Origin: CBDCWA01 sp046048295
GTDB lineage: Bacteria > Pseudomonadota > Alphaproteobacteria > Rhizobiales > Hyphomicrobiaceae
NCBI GenBank assembly: GCA_046048295.1
Contig: JBJOGJ010000034.1
Location: 1 to 23,529, forward strand
Direction of reading: 5' to 3'
DNA length: 23,529 nt
Shown here: positions 13,385 to 22,145 of the stretch, piece after piece
Position numbering within the stretch: the first letter of the stretch is position 1
How the letters are laid out: every line of letters starts with the position of its first letter
The notes under the pieces: generated by a model
Database searches by the model: none
What the model was told of the DNA's origin: nothing
The model's input: the letters and a program-made list of their open reading frames with translations, nothing else
Translations under genes and position numbers: made by a program

Positions 13385-16300
13385 ACATCCCCGCGAGCGT
13401 TTCCACACCGTTCATCCTGAGGCCGATCGCGTCGGCACTCCTGGCCATCGCTGTCACACTTGCAGGCGTGATGGGATATCTCGCCCTGCCGGTTTCCTCA
13501 CTCCCGCAAGTCGACTTCCCGACGATCCAGATCTCGAGCCAGCTACCCGGCGCCAGCCCGGAGACGATGTCGAACCTCGTGGCTGCGCCTCTCGAGCGCC
13601 AGTTCGGGCAGATTCCGTCGCTCGAGCTGATGACCTCGGCAAGCTCTCACGGAATAACCCAGATTACGCTCAAGTTCACGCTCGACCGGGATATCGACGC
13701 GGCCGCCCAAGACGAGCAAGCGGCGATAAATGCCGCGACCTCGACATTGCCCCGCAACCTGCCGGTGCCGCCGACCTATTCCAAGGTAAACCCGGCCGAT
13801 GCACCGATCATCACGGTGGCCTTGACGTCCAAAACGCTGGAGCTGCGCGAGCTTTCCGATCTCGCCAACACGCTCATCGCCCAAAGGCTCAGCACGGTCG
13901 GAGGCGTTGGGCATGTCTCGGTTCAGGGTGGCATCAAGCCGGCGGTTCGCATCCAGGTCGATATCGCCCGCCTCGCGGCAGCGTCCCTCAGCATGGCCGA
14001 TATCCGTGCATTGGTATCGTCCGCCAATGTTTCAGGCCCCAAGGGCTCGCTCGACGGCGCACACCAGTCCTACACGATAGCTGCCAACGACCAGCTTGCC
14101 GCTGCAGAGCACTACCGCAACCTCATCCTTGCCTATCGTGGCGGCAATCCGGTGCATCTTAAGGATGTCGCGAACGTCGTCGACGGTCTCGAGAACGAGA
14201 GGGTCGGGGCTTGGTACAAGGACCGACGCGCGATCATCATCGATGTGCAGCGCCAGCCTGGCGCCAACGTCATCGAGACGGTCGAACGGATCAAGCGGGA
14301 GCTGCCGCGCCTGCGCCGCCTCATTCCTGCCGGTGCCGAGCTTGCGGTGGTCCATGACCGAACCGGCACGATCCGCGCCAGCATCGACGAGGTCCAGCTT
14401 ACGCTCGTTATCGCCGTCGCGCTCGTCGTTCTGGTCGTGTTGCTGTTCCTGAGGTCCATGCGTGCCACGATCATCGCGGGCGTGGCGTTGCCAATGTCGC
14501 TTCTGGCCACTTTTGGCGTTATGTGGCTCTGCAACTTCTCGCTCGACAACCTTTCGCTGATGGCGCTCACCATCGGCACCGGTTTCGTCGTCGACGATGC
14601 CATCGTCATGATCGAGAACATCGTGCGACACATCGAGAAGGGCGAACGTCCGTTCGAAGCGGCGCTCGCGGGCGCAAGCGAAATCGGCTTCACCGTGATC
14701 TCGCTCACTATGTCGCTGGTTGCCGTCTTCATCCCCATGCTGTTCATGACCGGCCTCGTGGGGCGCATGTTCCGGGAGTTCGCACTTACCCTGACGATTG
14801 CGGTGCTCGTCTCGGCGGTCGTGTCGCTGACGCTTACGCCGATGATGTGCTCGCGCCTGCTCCGGGCGCATGGCGACGACGGGGAACGGCGCGGCAGCGC
14901 CATCAGCCGGCTATTCGACCGACTGCTCGAAAACACGATTTCCGTCTACCACCGCACGCTTCTTTGGGTGCTCAACCGCGAAAAAGCGACTTTGCTCGTC
15001 ACGCTGCTGACTGCGATTGCGACGATCTGGCTCTACGTCTGGATGCCGAAGGGGTTCTTGCCGTTGCAGGATACCGGGCTCGTGGCAGCCGTCCTCGAGG
15101 CAAATCCATCGATTTCTTTTGCCGAAATGGAGAGGCGGCAGGCCGACATCGCCCAGCGTATCAGGGGCGACAAGGATGTGACAGGTGTCGTTTCAGTCAT
15201 CGGCGTGAGCCCGCTCAATCCGACTCCGAACGCAGGCCGGCTCGCCATTACGTTGAAGCCGATGTGGGAGCGTAGCTCGAGTGTCACCGAGATCGTCGAG
15301 CGGCTGAAGTCGCGCGTGCAGGCGGTGCCGGATGCGACGGTCTACTTCAATCCGGTGCAGGACATACAGATTTCGGTTCGTGCGAGCCGGGGCCAGTACC
15401 AGTATACGCTGACGGGCGCCAATCAGGCCGAGGTCACGCTCTGGTCGGAGCGTCTGGTCGAAGCCGTCGCCAGCCATCCTGCAATCGTCGACATCGCGAG
15501 TGAATCTCAGAACGGCGGGCTCAAGGCGCTGGTCAAGGTCGATCGTGCGGCAGCGGGTCGTCTCGGCGTGACGATGCAGGCGGTGAGCGATGCTCTCAAC
15601 GATGCGTTCGGCCAGCGTCAGATTTCGACGATCTACGGCCAGGCCAACCAGTACCGCGTGGTCCTGGAGGCTGATCCGCGATACCAGCGCAATCCGTCCT
15701 CCCTGCTGCAGGTGCACGTGCCAGGCAGCGACGGCAAGCAGGTGCCACTGGGGGCCATTGCCTCGATCGAACGTCAGATCGCACCATTGGTCGTGTTGCG
15801 ACAGGGCCAGTTTCCTGCCGAGACGCTTAGCTTCAACCTTGCCGATGGCCATTCTCTGGGTGATGCAGTGAAGGCGATCGGCGAGGCCGAGGTGCGGGTC
15901 GGAATGCCGACTTCCGTTTCCGGCAGTTTCACTGGCGATGCGGCGGAATTCGAGAAGTCGCTGGCCAACCAGCCTTGGCTGATCCTTGCCGCGCTGATCG
16001 CGATCTACATCGTGCTCGGTGTGCTCTATGAAAGCCTGGTTCATCCGTTCACGATCCTGACAACCCTGCCATCGGCGGGGATCGGGGCGCTGCTCGCTCT
16101 CTGGGCCTGGGGGCTCGACCTGTCCATGGTCGGGCTGATCGGCATCATCCTCCTGCTCGGCATCGTGAAGAAGAACGCCATCATGATGATCGACTTTGCG
16201 CTTGATGCGGAACGCACCCGGGGAATGAGCCCGCGCGATGCGATTGTCGAGGCAGCGCTGCTCCGCTTCAGGCCGATCATGATGACGACGCTTGCCGCGC

Positions 16301-16524
16301 TGTTCGGCGCCTTGCCGCTCGCGGTCTCGCACGGTACTGGCTCCGAATTGCGGATTCCGCTCGGCATCTCGATCATCGGCGGACTGCTGCTCAGCCAGTT
16401 GCTGACGCTCTACACCACGCCGGTGATCTATCTCACGATGGAACGGGTGCGGGCGGCGGCGGCGCGGGCATGGAATCGTGAGGGTGCGCAGACTACTGCC
16501 GGCTCGACTGGGGCTGCGGAGTGA
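13381..16524 (+). CDS. mdtB: RND multidrug efflux permease, MdtB-like
   Basis: This 1047-residue inner-membrane proton/drug antiporter has the twelve-helix RND layout with two large periplasmic loops. The start resembles MdtB (ALPVSSLPQVDFPTIQ, PGASPETM). TM4 carries the proton-relay pair D405-D406 in GTGFVVDDAIVMIEN. TM10 carries K930-K931 in GIVKKNAIMMIDFA, where K931 aligns with the AcrB relay Lys. TM11 is LLRFRPIMMTTLAALFGALPLA. The TM6 end is the usual SLTLTPMMCSRLL. It overlaps the adaptor stop by four bases. As one of two non-identical RND genes it probably forms a mixed trimer, as MdtB2C does. No TolC-type channel gene is in the window, so a channel encoded elsewhere is presumably shared. 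The substrates are unknown. Confidence 0.93.
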   Translation: MNIPASVSTPFILRPIASALLAIAVTLAGVMGYLALPVSSLPQVDFPTIQISSQLPGASPETMSNLVAAPLERQFGQIPSLELMTSASSHGITQITLKFTLDRDIDAAAQDEQAAINAATSTLPRNLPVPPTYSKVNPADAPIITVALTSKTLELRELSDLANTLIAQRLSTVGGVGHVSVQGGIKPAVRIQVDIARLAAASLSMADIRALVSSANVSGPKGSLDGAHQSYTIAANDQLAAAEHYRNLILAYRGGNPVHLKDVANVVDGLENERVGAWYKDRRAIIIDVQRQPGANVIETVERIKRELPRLRRLIPAGAELAVVHDRTGTIRASIDEVQLTLVIAVALVVLVVLLFLRSMRATIIAGVALPMSLLATFGVMWLCNFSLDNLSLMALTIGTGFVVDDAIVMIENIVRHIEKGERPFEAALAGASEIGFTVISLTMSLVAVFIPMLFMTGLVGRMFREFALTLTIAVLVSAVVSLTLTPMMCSRLLRAHGDDGERRGSAISRLFDRLLENTISVYHRTLLWVLNREKATLLVTLLTAIATIWLYVWMPKGFLPLQDTGLVAAVLEANPSISFAEMERRQADIAQRIRGDKDVTGVVSVIGVSPLNPTPNAGRLAITLKPMWERSSSVTEIVERLKSRVQAVPDATVYFNPVQDIQISVRASRGQYQYTLTGANQAEVTLWSERLVEAVASHPAIVDIASESQNGGLKALVKVDRAAAGRLGVTMQAVSDALNDAFGQRQISTIYGQANQYRVVLEADPRYQRNPSSLLQVHVPGSDGKQVPLGAIASIERQIAPLVVLRQGQFPAETLSFNLADGHSLGDAVKAIGEAEVRVGMPTSVSGSFTGDAAEFEKSLANQPWLILAALIAIYIVLGVLYESLVHPFTILTTLPSAGIGALLALWAWGLDLSMVGLIGIILLLGIVKKNAIMMIDFALDAERTRGMSPRDAIVEAALLRFRPIMMTTLAALFGALPLAVSHGTGSELRIPLGISIIGGLLLSQLLTLYTTPVIYLTMERVRAAAARAWNREGAQTTAGSTGAAE

Positions 16525-16528
16525 TGCC

Positions 16529-19500
16529 ATGAACTTCTCGGCGCCCTTCATCGCAAGGCCGATCGGCACCAGCCTGATGGCGATCGGCCTGTTCCTGGTG
16601 GGGCTGGTGGCATGGCTGGACCTGCCCGTTGCGAGCCTGCCGAATATCGAGATGCCAACCATCCGTATTCAGGCCAGCCGGCCCGGCGCCGATCCGACCA
16701 TCATGGCGGCGACCATCGCGGCCCCGATCGAGCGCCGGCTAGGCGAGATCGCTGGCATCACGGAGATGTCGTCGGTCTCATCGTTAGGAAGCACACGTAT
16801 CACAGTGCAGTTCGAGCTCGGGCGGGACATCGTATCCGCCGCTCGCGACGTGCAGGCAGCGCTCAATGCAGCGGTCGCGGATCTCCCTGGCGACCTGCCC
16901 TCGCTGCCGACGCTGCGGAAGGTGAATCCAGCCGCCTCGCCGATCCTTATCCTGGCCCTGACCTCGAAGACGGTGAAGACGAGCGATCTCTACGACGCAG
17001 CGGACACGGTGGTTGCCCAGCGGATCATGCAGCTGAAGGGCGTGGCTGATGTCACGCTGAATGGGGCGGAGCAGCCGGCTATCCGCATCAGGGTCAATCC
17101 GCTCAAACTTGCCTCGATGGGGCTCAGCGTCGACAGGATCCGTCAGACGGTGTCGGCTGCCAATGCGAATTCGCCGGTCGGCATCATGCATGGGGATACC
17201 CGGGCGATTGCCGTAGCGACGAACGACCAGCTCCGCACGGTCGAGGAATATCGCAACCTGGTCATCCGCATGGGCGGCGGCAATCCAGTGCGGCTCGGCG
17301 ATATCGCGAGCGTGGAGGAAAGCACGCGCAACACCCGCTCGTCGGCAACGTTCAATGGGCAGCCGGCGGTGCTGCTGGAGATTACCAAGGAAGGTAGCGC
17401 CAACGTCATCGAGACCGTGGACCGGGTGATGGCGCTCATCCCTGAAATCAAGCGCTGGATACCGGAGGGGGTCGAGATCACGCTACTCGCAGATCGCACT
17501 GCGACGATCAGGGCAAGTGTGCACGAGATGCAGCTTACTCTGGTGCTGGCGATCTGCCTGGTAATGCTTACGGTGCTGGCGTTCCTCAGACGATTGGCAC
17601 CGACGATTGCCGCCGGCGTCACGGTTCCGCTTTCGCTGGCAGGAACGGCTGCCGCAATGTGGGCTGCCGGGTTCTCGATCGACAACCTGTCGCTGATGGC
17701 GCTGGTAGTATCCGTCGGGTTCATAGTCGATGACGCGATCGTCATGATCGAAAACGTCTTCCGCCACCTGGAAGAGGGCAAGAGCCCGATGAAGGCGGCT
17801 CTCGATGGCGCCAGACAGATCGGCTTCACGATCATTTCGATCTCGATTTCGCTACTCGCGGCCTTCATTCCCTTGTTCTTCATGGACGGCGTGGTCGGGC
17901 GCTTCCTGCTCGAGTTCTCCATGACTCTGGCATTCGCGATCGTCGCCTCGACGATCGTGTCGCTTACCGTTACAGCAATGATATGCGCCCATCTCGTGAA
18001 CCGTCCGCCGAGCAAGGAGGCGACGCTTTTCGACCGGCTGTTCGAGCGCAGTCTTGCAGCAATTGTCGGGGCCTATGGGCGGTCGCTTGCGTTTACGCTT
18101 CGCCACAACGGGCTGATGCTCATCGTCATGGCTCTGACGATGGGGGCCACGGTGTGGCTCTATGTGACGCTGCCGAGAGGCTATATTCCGCGCGACGACA
18201 CGGGGCTTCTGATCGGCGGGATGCGCGCTGCGCCCCAGGTTTCCTATCAGGCGATGGAGGTTCTGCAGAAGAAGGCAGTCGACATCATCATGCAGGATCC
18301 GGCCGTTGCCGGCGTCGGGGCCACGGTCGGAGGGGGCGGGCGGCGGGCTGCCATCAACCGGGGGCGCGTCTTCATCAATCTGAAGCCGATGGCTGAGCGC
18401 AAGGTGTCGAGCCAGGTGGTGGCATCTCGGCTACGTCGCAACCTCGCGCAGGTCGAGGGGCTCAGGGTATTTGTTGCGCCAACCCGTGACATTCGGGTCG
18501 GTGCGCGGGAAAGCGACAGCGAATACCAAATCACATTGTGGGGGACCAACGTCGATCAGATCTATGACTGGGCGCCAAAGATCGCCGACGCCATCAAGCC
18601 GATACCCGGAGTTGCCGAAGTCTCGACAGATCGAGACCGGGGCGGCCTCGAGGCGCGTGTCACCATCGACAGGCAGGCGGCAGCGCGCCTTGGTGTAACC
18701 AGTCAGACGATCTCGACGGCGCTCAACAATGCCTTTTCGCAGCGCCAGATTTCCATCATCTATTCACCGCGCAACCAGTATCGGGTCGTGCTTGAAGTCG
18801 AGCCGCGGTTCCAGCGCGACCCGGCGGATTTGCAGCATGTGTACATCACCGGGAGGAACGGAGCGCAAGTGCCGCTTTCGGCAGTTGCCACGGTCAGGCG
18901 AACGACCGCGCCATTGAGCGTTGCCCATGACGGTCAGTTTCCTGCCGTTACCGTAAGTTACACGCTCGAGCCTGAAATGCAGATCGACGTGGCGACCCAA
19001 AACATCATGCGCAAGATCGCCGAGCTGCATCCGCCGGAGGGGCTCAACATAGATCCCTCGGGTGATCTTGCTGCATTTCGCGAACAGGCCAACAAGCAAC
19101 CGTTGTTGATCCTGGCTGCCGTCATCGCTGTCTACATTGTGCTAGGGATACTCTACGAGAGCCTGGCGCATCCGTTGACCATCATCTCGACGCTGCCGTC
19201 GGCCGGGCTTGGCGCGCTGATTGCGCTCAAGGTGGCGGGGATGGACATCTCCGTAATCGCGCTGATCGGCATCGTTCTGCTGATCGGGATAGTCAAGAAG
19301 AACGGCATCCTGATGGTCGATTTTGCACTCGAGGCGGAACGGCAGCGGGGGCTTTCCGCCCGGGAGGCGATACACGAGGCGTGCCTCGTGCGCTTCCGGC
19401 CGATCCTGATGACAACGCTGGCGGCGGCGCTCGGCGCCGTGCCGTTGGCGTTCGGATCGGGGGCGGGATCGGAGCTCAGGCGTCCGCTCGGCGTCGCGAT

Positions 19501-19627
19501 CATAGGCGGAATGCTGGTTTCCCAGATCTTGACGCTCTACACGACGCCGGCAATTTACGTGCTGCTGGACAAGCTGCATCGCAGGTTCCAGCCGAAGCGG
19601 CATGAGGTTCCGGCAGCTGCGGAGTAA
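16529..19627 (+). CDS. mdtC: RND multidrug efflux permease, MdtC-like
   Basis: This is the second RND pump subunit, 1032 residues. It opens NFSAPFIARPIGTSL, and its porter domain (ERRLGEIAGITEMSS, SSLGSTRITVQFELGRDI) resembles MdtC. The proton-relay residues are kept: D401-D402 in VGFIVDDAIVMIEN and K923-K924 in GIVKKNGILMVDFALEAE. The end of TM6 reads SLTVTAMICAHLV, with A483 in place of the proline usual in the TPMM motif. The ATG at 16529 follows the MdtB-like stop by 4 bases, with GCGGAG 7 bases upstream; an in-frame GTG-type start inside the previous gene (16478) is less likely. It is the last gene of the adaptor-pump-pump operon. A short GC hairpin (19635-19649) follows the stop. Confidence 0.92.
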   Translation: MNFSAPFIARPIGTSLMAIGLFLVGLVAWLDLPVASLPNIEMPTIRIQASRPGADPTIMAATIAAPIERRLGEIAGITEMSSVSSLGSTRITVQFELGRDIVSAARDVQAALNAAVADLPGDLPSLPTLRKVNPAASPILILALTSKTVKTSDLYDAADTVVAQRIMQLKGVADVTLNGAEQPAIRIRVNPLKLASMGLSVDRIRQTVSAANANSPVGIMHGDTRAIAVATNDQLRTVEEYRNLVIRMGGGNPVRLGDIASVEESTRNTRSSATFNGQPAVLLEITKEGSANVIETVDRVMALIPEIKRWIPEGVEITLLADRTATIRASVHEMQLTLVLAICLVMLTVLAFLRRLAPTIAAGVTVPLSLAGTAAAMWAAGFSIDNLSLMALVVSVGFIVDDAIVMIENVFRHLEEGKSPMKAALDGARQIGFTIISISISLLAAFIPLFFMDGVVGRFLLEFSMTLAFAIVASTIVSLTVTAMICAHLVNRPPSKEATLFDRLFERSLAAIVGAYGRSLAFTLRHNGLMLIVMALTMGATVWLYVTLPRGYIPRDDTGLLIGGMRAAPQVSYQAMEVLQKKAVDIIMQDPAVAGVGATVGGGGRRAAINRGRVFINLKPMAERKVSSQVVASRLRRNLAQVEGLRVFVAPTRDIRVGARESDSEYQITLWGTNVDQIYDWAPKIADAIKPIPGVAEVSTDRDRGGLEARVTIDRQAAARLGVTSQTISTALNNAFSQRQISIIYSPRNQYRVVLEVEPRFQRDPADLQHVYITGRNGAQVPLSAVATVRRTTAPLSVAHDGQFPAVTVSYTLEPEMQIDVATQNIMRKIAELHPPEGLNIDPSGDLAAFREQANKQPLLILAAVIAVYIVLGILYESLAHPLTIISTLPSAGLGALIALKVAGMDISVIALIGIVLLIGIVKKNGILMVDFALEAERQRGLSAREAIHEACLVRFRPILMTTLAAALGAVPLAFGSGAGSELRRPLGVAIIGGMLVSQILTLYTTPAIYVLLDKLHRRFQPKRHEVPAAAE

Positions 19628-19634
19628 GCTGTCT

Positions 19635-19649
19635 TGCGGCGTGGCCGCA
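19635..19649 (+). terminator. Weak hairpin after the efflux operon
   Basis: TGCGGC / GCCGCA (6 bp, 3-base loop) begins 8 bases after the RND stop. There is no T-run, so intrinsic termination would be inefficient and read-through into the enolase cluster is possible. Confidence 0.3.
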
Positions 19650-19651
19650 GA

Positions 19652-19664
19652 GCAGTCAGACTGC
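19652..19664. promoter_or_regulatory. 13-bp perfect palindrome GCAGTCAGACTGC, possible operator
   Basis: Two 6-base inverse arms flank one central A, 33 bases before the first enolase-superfamily start. The size and position fit a dimeric repressor site (for example GntR- or LacI-like), but no regulator gene is visible nearby and chance is not excluded. Confidence 0.3.
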
Positions 19665-19696
19665 GGCGGGCGGCAATCGCAAGAGGCACTTCGGGA

Positions 19697-20890
19697 ATGC
19701 GGATCACGGGCTTTGAGCAGTTCCATGCGGACGGCGGCTGGGACGAATATGCGTTCCTGAAGGTTACCACGGACGAAGGACTCGTCGGCTGGTCGGAGTT
19801 CAACGAGTCGCGTCGGCGGCGTGGCCTGGGCAGCTTGATCATGGGGCTCGGAGGCGCCCTAATTGGCGAGGACCCCCGCGCCATCAACCATCTGGACGCC
19901 GTGCTGCAGTCGATGAGCCGGTCCGGGGCGGGTGGCCTGCAGGCGCATGCCAATGCGGCAATCCTCAATGCATGCGTCGACATCAAGGCCAAGTCGCTGG
20001 GTGTGCCGGTATACGAACTCTATGGCGGCAAGGTACGGGACCGCATTCCACTCTACTGGTCGCGCTGCGGCGTTACACGGGCAAAGGCACCGCAGTATTT
20101 CGATGGCAAGGTCATCGACAGGCCGGCGGTGCGTTCGCTCGCGGATCTGGAAGGGGCGGGACGGGAGGCGCGGGAGGCGGGTTTCAAGGCGCTGAAGACG
20201 AACCTCTTGCTGTTCGAGGAGAGTGGCGTCTTTGCGTGGACGCCAGGGTCGGCACGGGGGCGAGGGTTCCCGGAACTCGACGCCGGACCGGCACTCGTGG
20301 CGGCACTTCGCAATCAGCTGGCGGCCCTTCGCCGAGGCGCCGGAGATGAGGTCGAATTGATCGTCGACCTCAACTTCAACTACCGTATCGACGGCTATCG
20401 CCGGCTTGCCCGCGCAGTCGAGGATTTCGACCTGATGTGGCTCGAGATGGACATCCTCGATGCGGAAGCGCTCGCGAGCGTGCGCCAGGGTACCCGTACG
20501 CCTATCGGCTCGCTCGAGGCGGTGCTCGGACGGCGGGCGCTAAAGCCCTATCTGCAGGCGCATGCGGTGGACGTCGCCATTATCGATGTCCAATACAACG
20601 GATTTCCCGAAGCTGTGCGCATGGCCCAGATGTGCGACGCTTGGGAGCTGAATGTCGCTTCGCACGGTTTCACTGGTCCGCTCTCGACCGTGATGACGGC
20701 GCACTTCTGTGCTGGCGTGCCAAACCTGAAGATCATGGAGATCGATGTCGACGAGGTGCCCTGGCGGACCCACCTCCTTACATGTCCATATCGGATCGAG
20801 GACGGTGCGTTTGTGCTCCCGGATGGGGCCGGCTGGGGCACGGATATCGACGAAAGTGCCGTTGCGTCGCACCCGCAAACGGGCAGTTGA
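19697..20890 (+). CDS. Enolase-superfamily protein, mandelate racemase-like
   Basis: This 397-residue protein has an N-terminal capping domain (to about 120) and a TIM-barrel. The likely Mg ligands are D224 (LIVDLNFNY), E250 (MWLEMD) and E274 (GSLEAV). A His/Asp dyad is suggested by H323 (VASHGFTGP) and D297 (AIIDVQYNG), and E348 (IMEIDVDE) fits the next barrel strand. These place it in the mandelate racemase-type subgroup, which abstracts the alpha-proton of a carboxylate; most relatives are sugar-acid dehydratases. The strand-2 K-x-K motif is K167-T-N169, so only one Lys is present. The substrate is unknown. The start is the ATG at 19697; the frame continues upstream with Arg-rich non-protein-like codons. 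A second, different family member and a transporter follow. Confidence 0.85.
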   Translation: MRITGFEQFHADGGWDEYAFLKVTTDEGLVGWSEFNESRRRRGLGSLIMGLGGALIGEDPRAINHLDAVLQSMSRSGAGGLQAHANAAILNACVDIKAKSLGVPVYELYGGKVRDRIPLYWSRCGVTRAKAPQYFDGKVIDRPAVRSLADLEGAGREAREAGFKALKTNLLLFEESGVFAWTPGSARGRGFPELDAGPALVAALRNQLAALRRGAGDEVELIVDLNFNYRIDGYRRLARAVEDFDLMWLEMDILDAEALASVRQGTRTPIGSLEAVLGRRALKPYLQAHAVDVAIIDVQYNGFPEAVRMAQMCDAWELNVASHGFTGPLSTVMTAHFCAGVPNLKIMEIDVDEVPWRTHLLTCPYRIEDGAFVLPDGAGWGTDIDESAVASHPQTGS

Positions 20891-20897
20891 CGCCCCG

Positions 20898-20927
20898 CTT
20901 GACCTGCCGGTGGGGCAAGTCTAGCCT
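20898..20927 (+). promoter_or_regulatory. Possible sigma-70-type promoter before the second enolase-superfamily gene
   Basis: CTTGACC (20898-20904) resembles the alphaproteobacterial -35 box. A poor -10 match (TAGCCT, 20922-20927) follows at 17 bases. It sits in the 102-base gap between the two enolase-superfamily genes and might give the downstream genes their own transcription start. Confidence 0.22.
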
Positions 20928-20992
20928 TCGGCGCAAAAGTTTACGCTGGCGCAACCTGCTGGCGAGGGATGGTATCTGGGAGGGGACGGAGG

Positions 20993-22078
20993 ATGGGCGA
21001 GTCACTCGGCATCATCACTGCCTACGAAGTCACGGGTTGCACGCTACGCAAGGAAGATCCGAAGTGGCAGTTCGCGCTGGGCGCCAGCCCGGTCACGGAA
21101 GGCCAAGTGCTGCGTATTGCCACTGACGACGGCGCGGAAGGGTTCGGCTATGCGTCGGCGACCGCGCACATGGGGTCGACCAAGGAGACGCTGGCGGCAG
21201 AGCTCGCGCACTTCGAAAAGCGCGTAGTCGGCAAGAAGGCGTCCGCGCTGGAACTGACACATCGGGATCTCGACCGGGCACTGCGGGGTGCACCGCAGGC
21301 GAAAGCCGCAATCGACTGTGCCTTGCACGATCTCCTCGCGCGCAGATACGGCATTCCGCTCGTCGAACTCCTGGGCGGGCCGGTGCGAAGCGAAGTGCCG
21401 ATGCTGCGTATCATCCCTATCAAGACGCCCGCAGAGATGGCGGTCGCCTCGCAGAAGGTGGTCGACAAGGGCTACAATTACTTGAAGATCAAGGTCCATG
21501 GCGAGGTGGCGGACGATGTCGCGCGCATCAAGGCGATCCGCAAGCAGGTGGGCCCCAAGGTTCATCTGACGATCGACGCCAACCAGTCTTATACGCCCAA
21601 GGACGCGATAGCTGCCATCAACCGCATGGCCGAGTACGACATCGATCTCGTCGAGCAGCCGGTCCGGGTCGGTGACAACCGCGGCCTGAAGCTCGTCACC
21701 GACAGCGTTCCCGTTACCGTTGAGGCAGACGAGGCGGCAGGCTCGCTCCGCGAGGTCTATGAACTGGTTGCCGGCGAGATGGTAGATGCGGTGAGCCTGA
21801 AGATCCCCAAGCTCGGCGGTTTGCGCAACACGATCACGGCGGCCCGGCTTTGCGAGGCAGCTGGTGTGAAGTATCGGCTCGGAGCGGCAGTGGGGAGCCG
21901 ATTGCTGGCTTCGTTCGGGATGCATCTCGCCTGTGCGCTGCCCGGCATCGACTATGCCTGCGAACTTGCAGAGTTCGAGCGTCTGCTGGACGATCCGTTC
22001 GAGGGCCTCGAGGTTGTCGACGGCATCATGAAACTGCCGTCCGGCCCTGGTACTGGTGTTCACAGGATCGCGCGGTGA
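20993..22078 (+). CDS. Enolase-superfamily protein, muconate lactonizing enzyme-like
   Basis: This 361-residue protein has a complete MLE-subgroup active site: K165-I-K167 (YLKIKVHG), metal ligands D195 (TIDANQSY), E221 (LVEQPV) and D246 (VEADEAAGS), and the opposing base K270 (LKIPKLGG). Members are cycloisomerases (muconate), o-succinylbenzoate synthases, dipeptide epimerases or N-acylamino acid racemases. The exact reaction cannot be told, but the preserved Lys pair means it should be active. It differs from the upstream neighbour, which uses a His-type base, so the two probably act on different intermediates of one route or on both epimers of a substrate. The ATG at 20993 has a purine-rich GGGAGGGG/GGAGG tract upstream. 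The next gene follows after 67 bases. Confidence 0.88.
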   Translation: MGESLGIITAYEVTGCTLRKEDPKWQFALGASPVTEGQVLRIATDDGAEGFGYASATAHMGSTKETLAAELAHFEKRVVGKKASALELTHRDLDRALRGAPQAKAAIDCALHDLLARRYGIPLVELLGGPVRSEVPMLRIIPIKTPAEMAVASQKVVDKGYNYLKIKVHGEVADDVARIKAIRKQVGPKVHLTIDANQSYTPKDAIAAINRMAEYDIDLVEQPVRVGDNRGLKLVTDSVPVTVEADEAAGSLREVYELVAGEMVDAVSLKIPKLGGLRNTITAARLCEAAGVKYRLGAAVGSRLLASFGMHLACALPGIDYACELAEFERLLDDPFEGLEVVDGIMKLPSGPGTGVHRIAR

Positions 22079-22145
22079 GCGCCCTATCTCAACCATCTGA
22101 AACCAGCCGAAAGAAGCCGGCGAAGTCCGTCATTTGGAGGAAATC

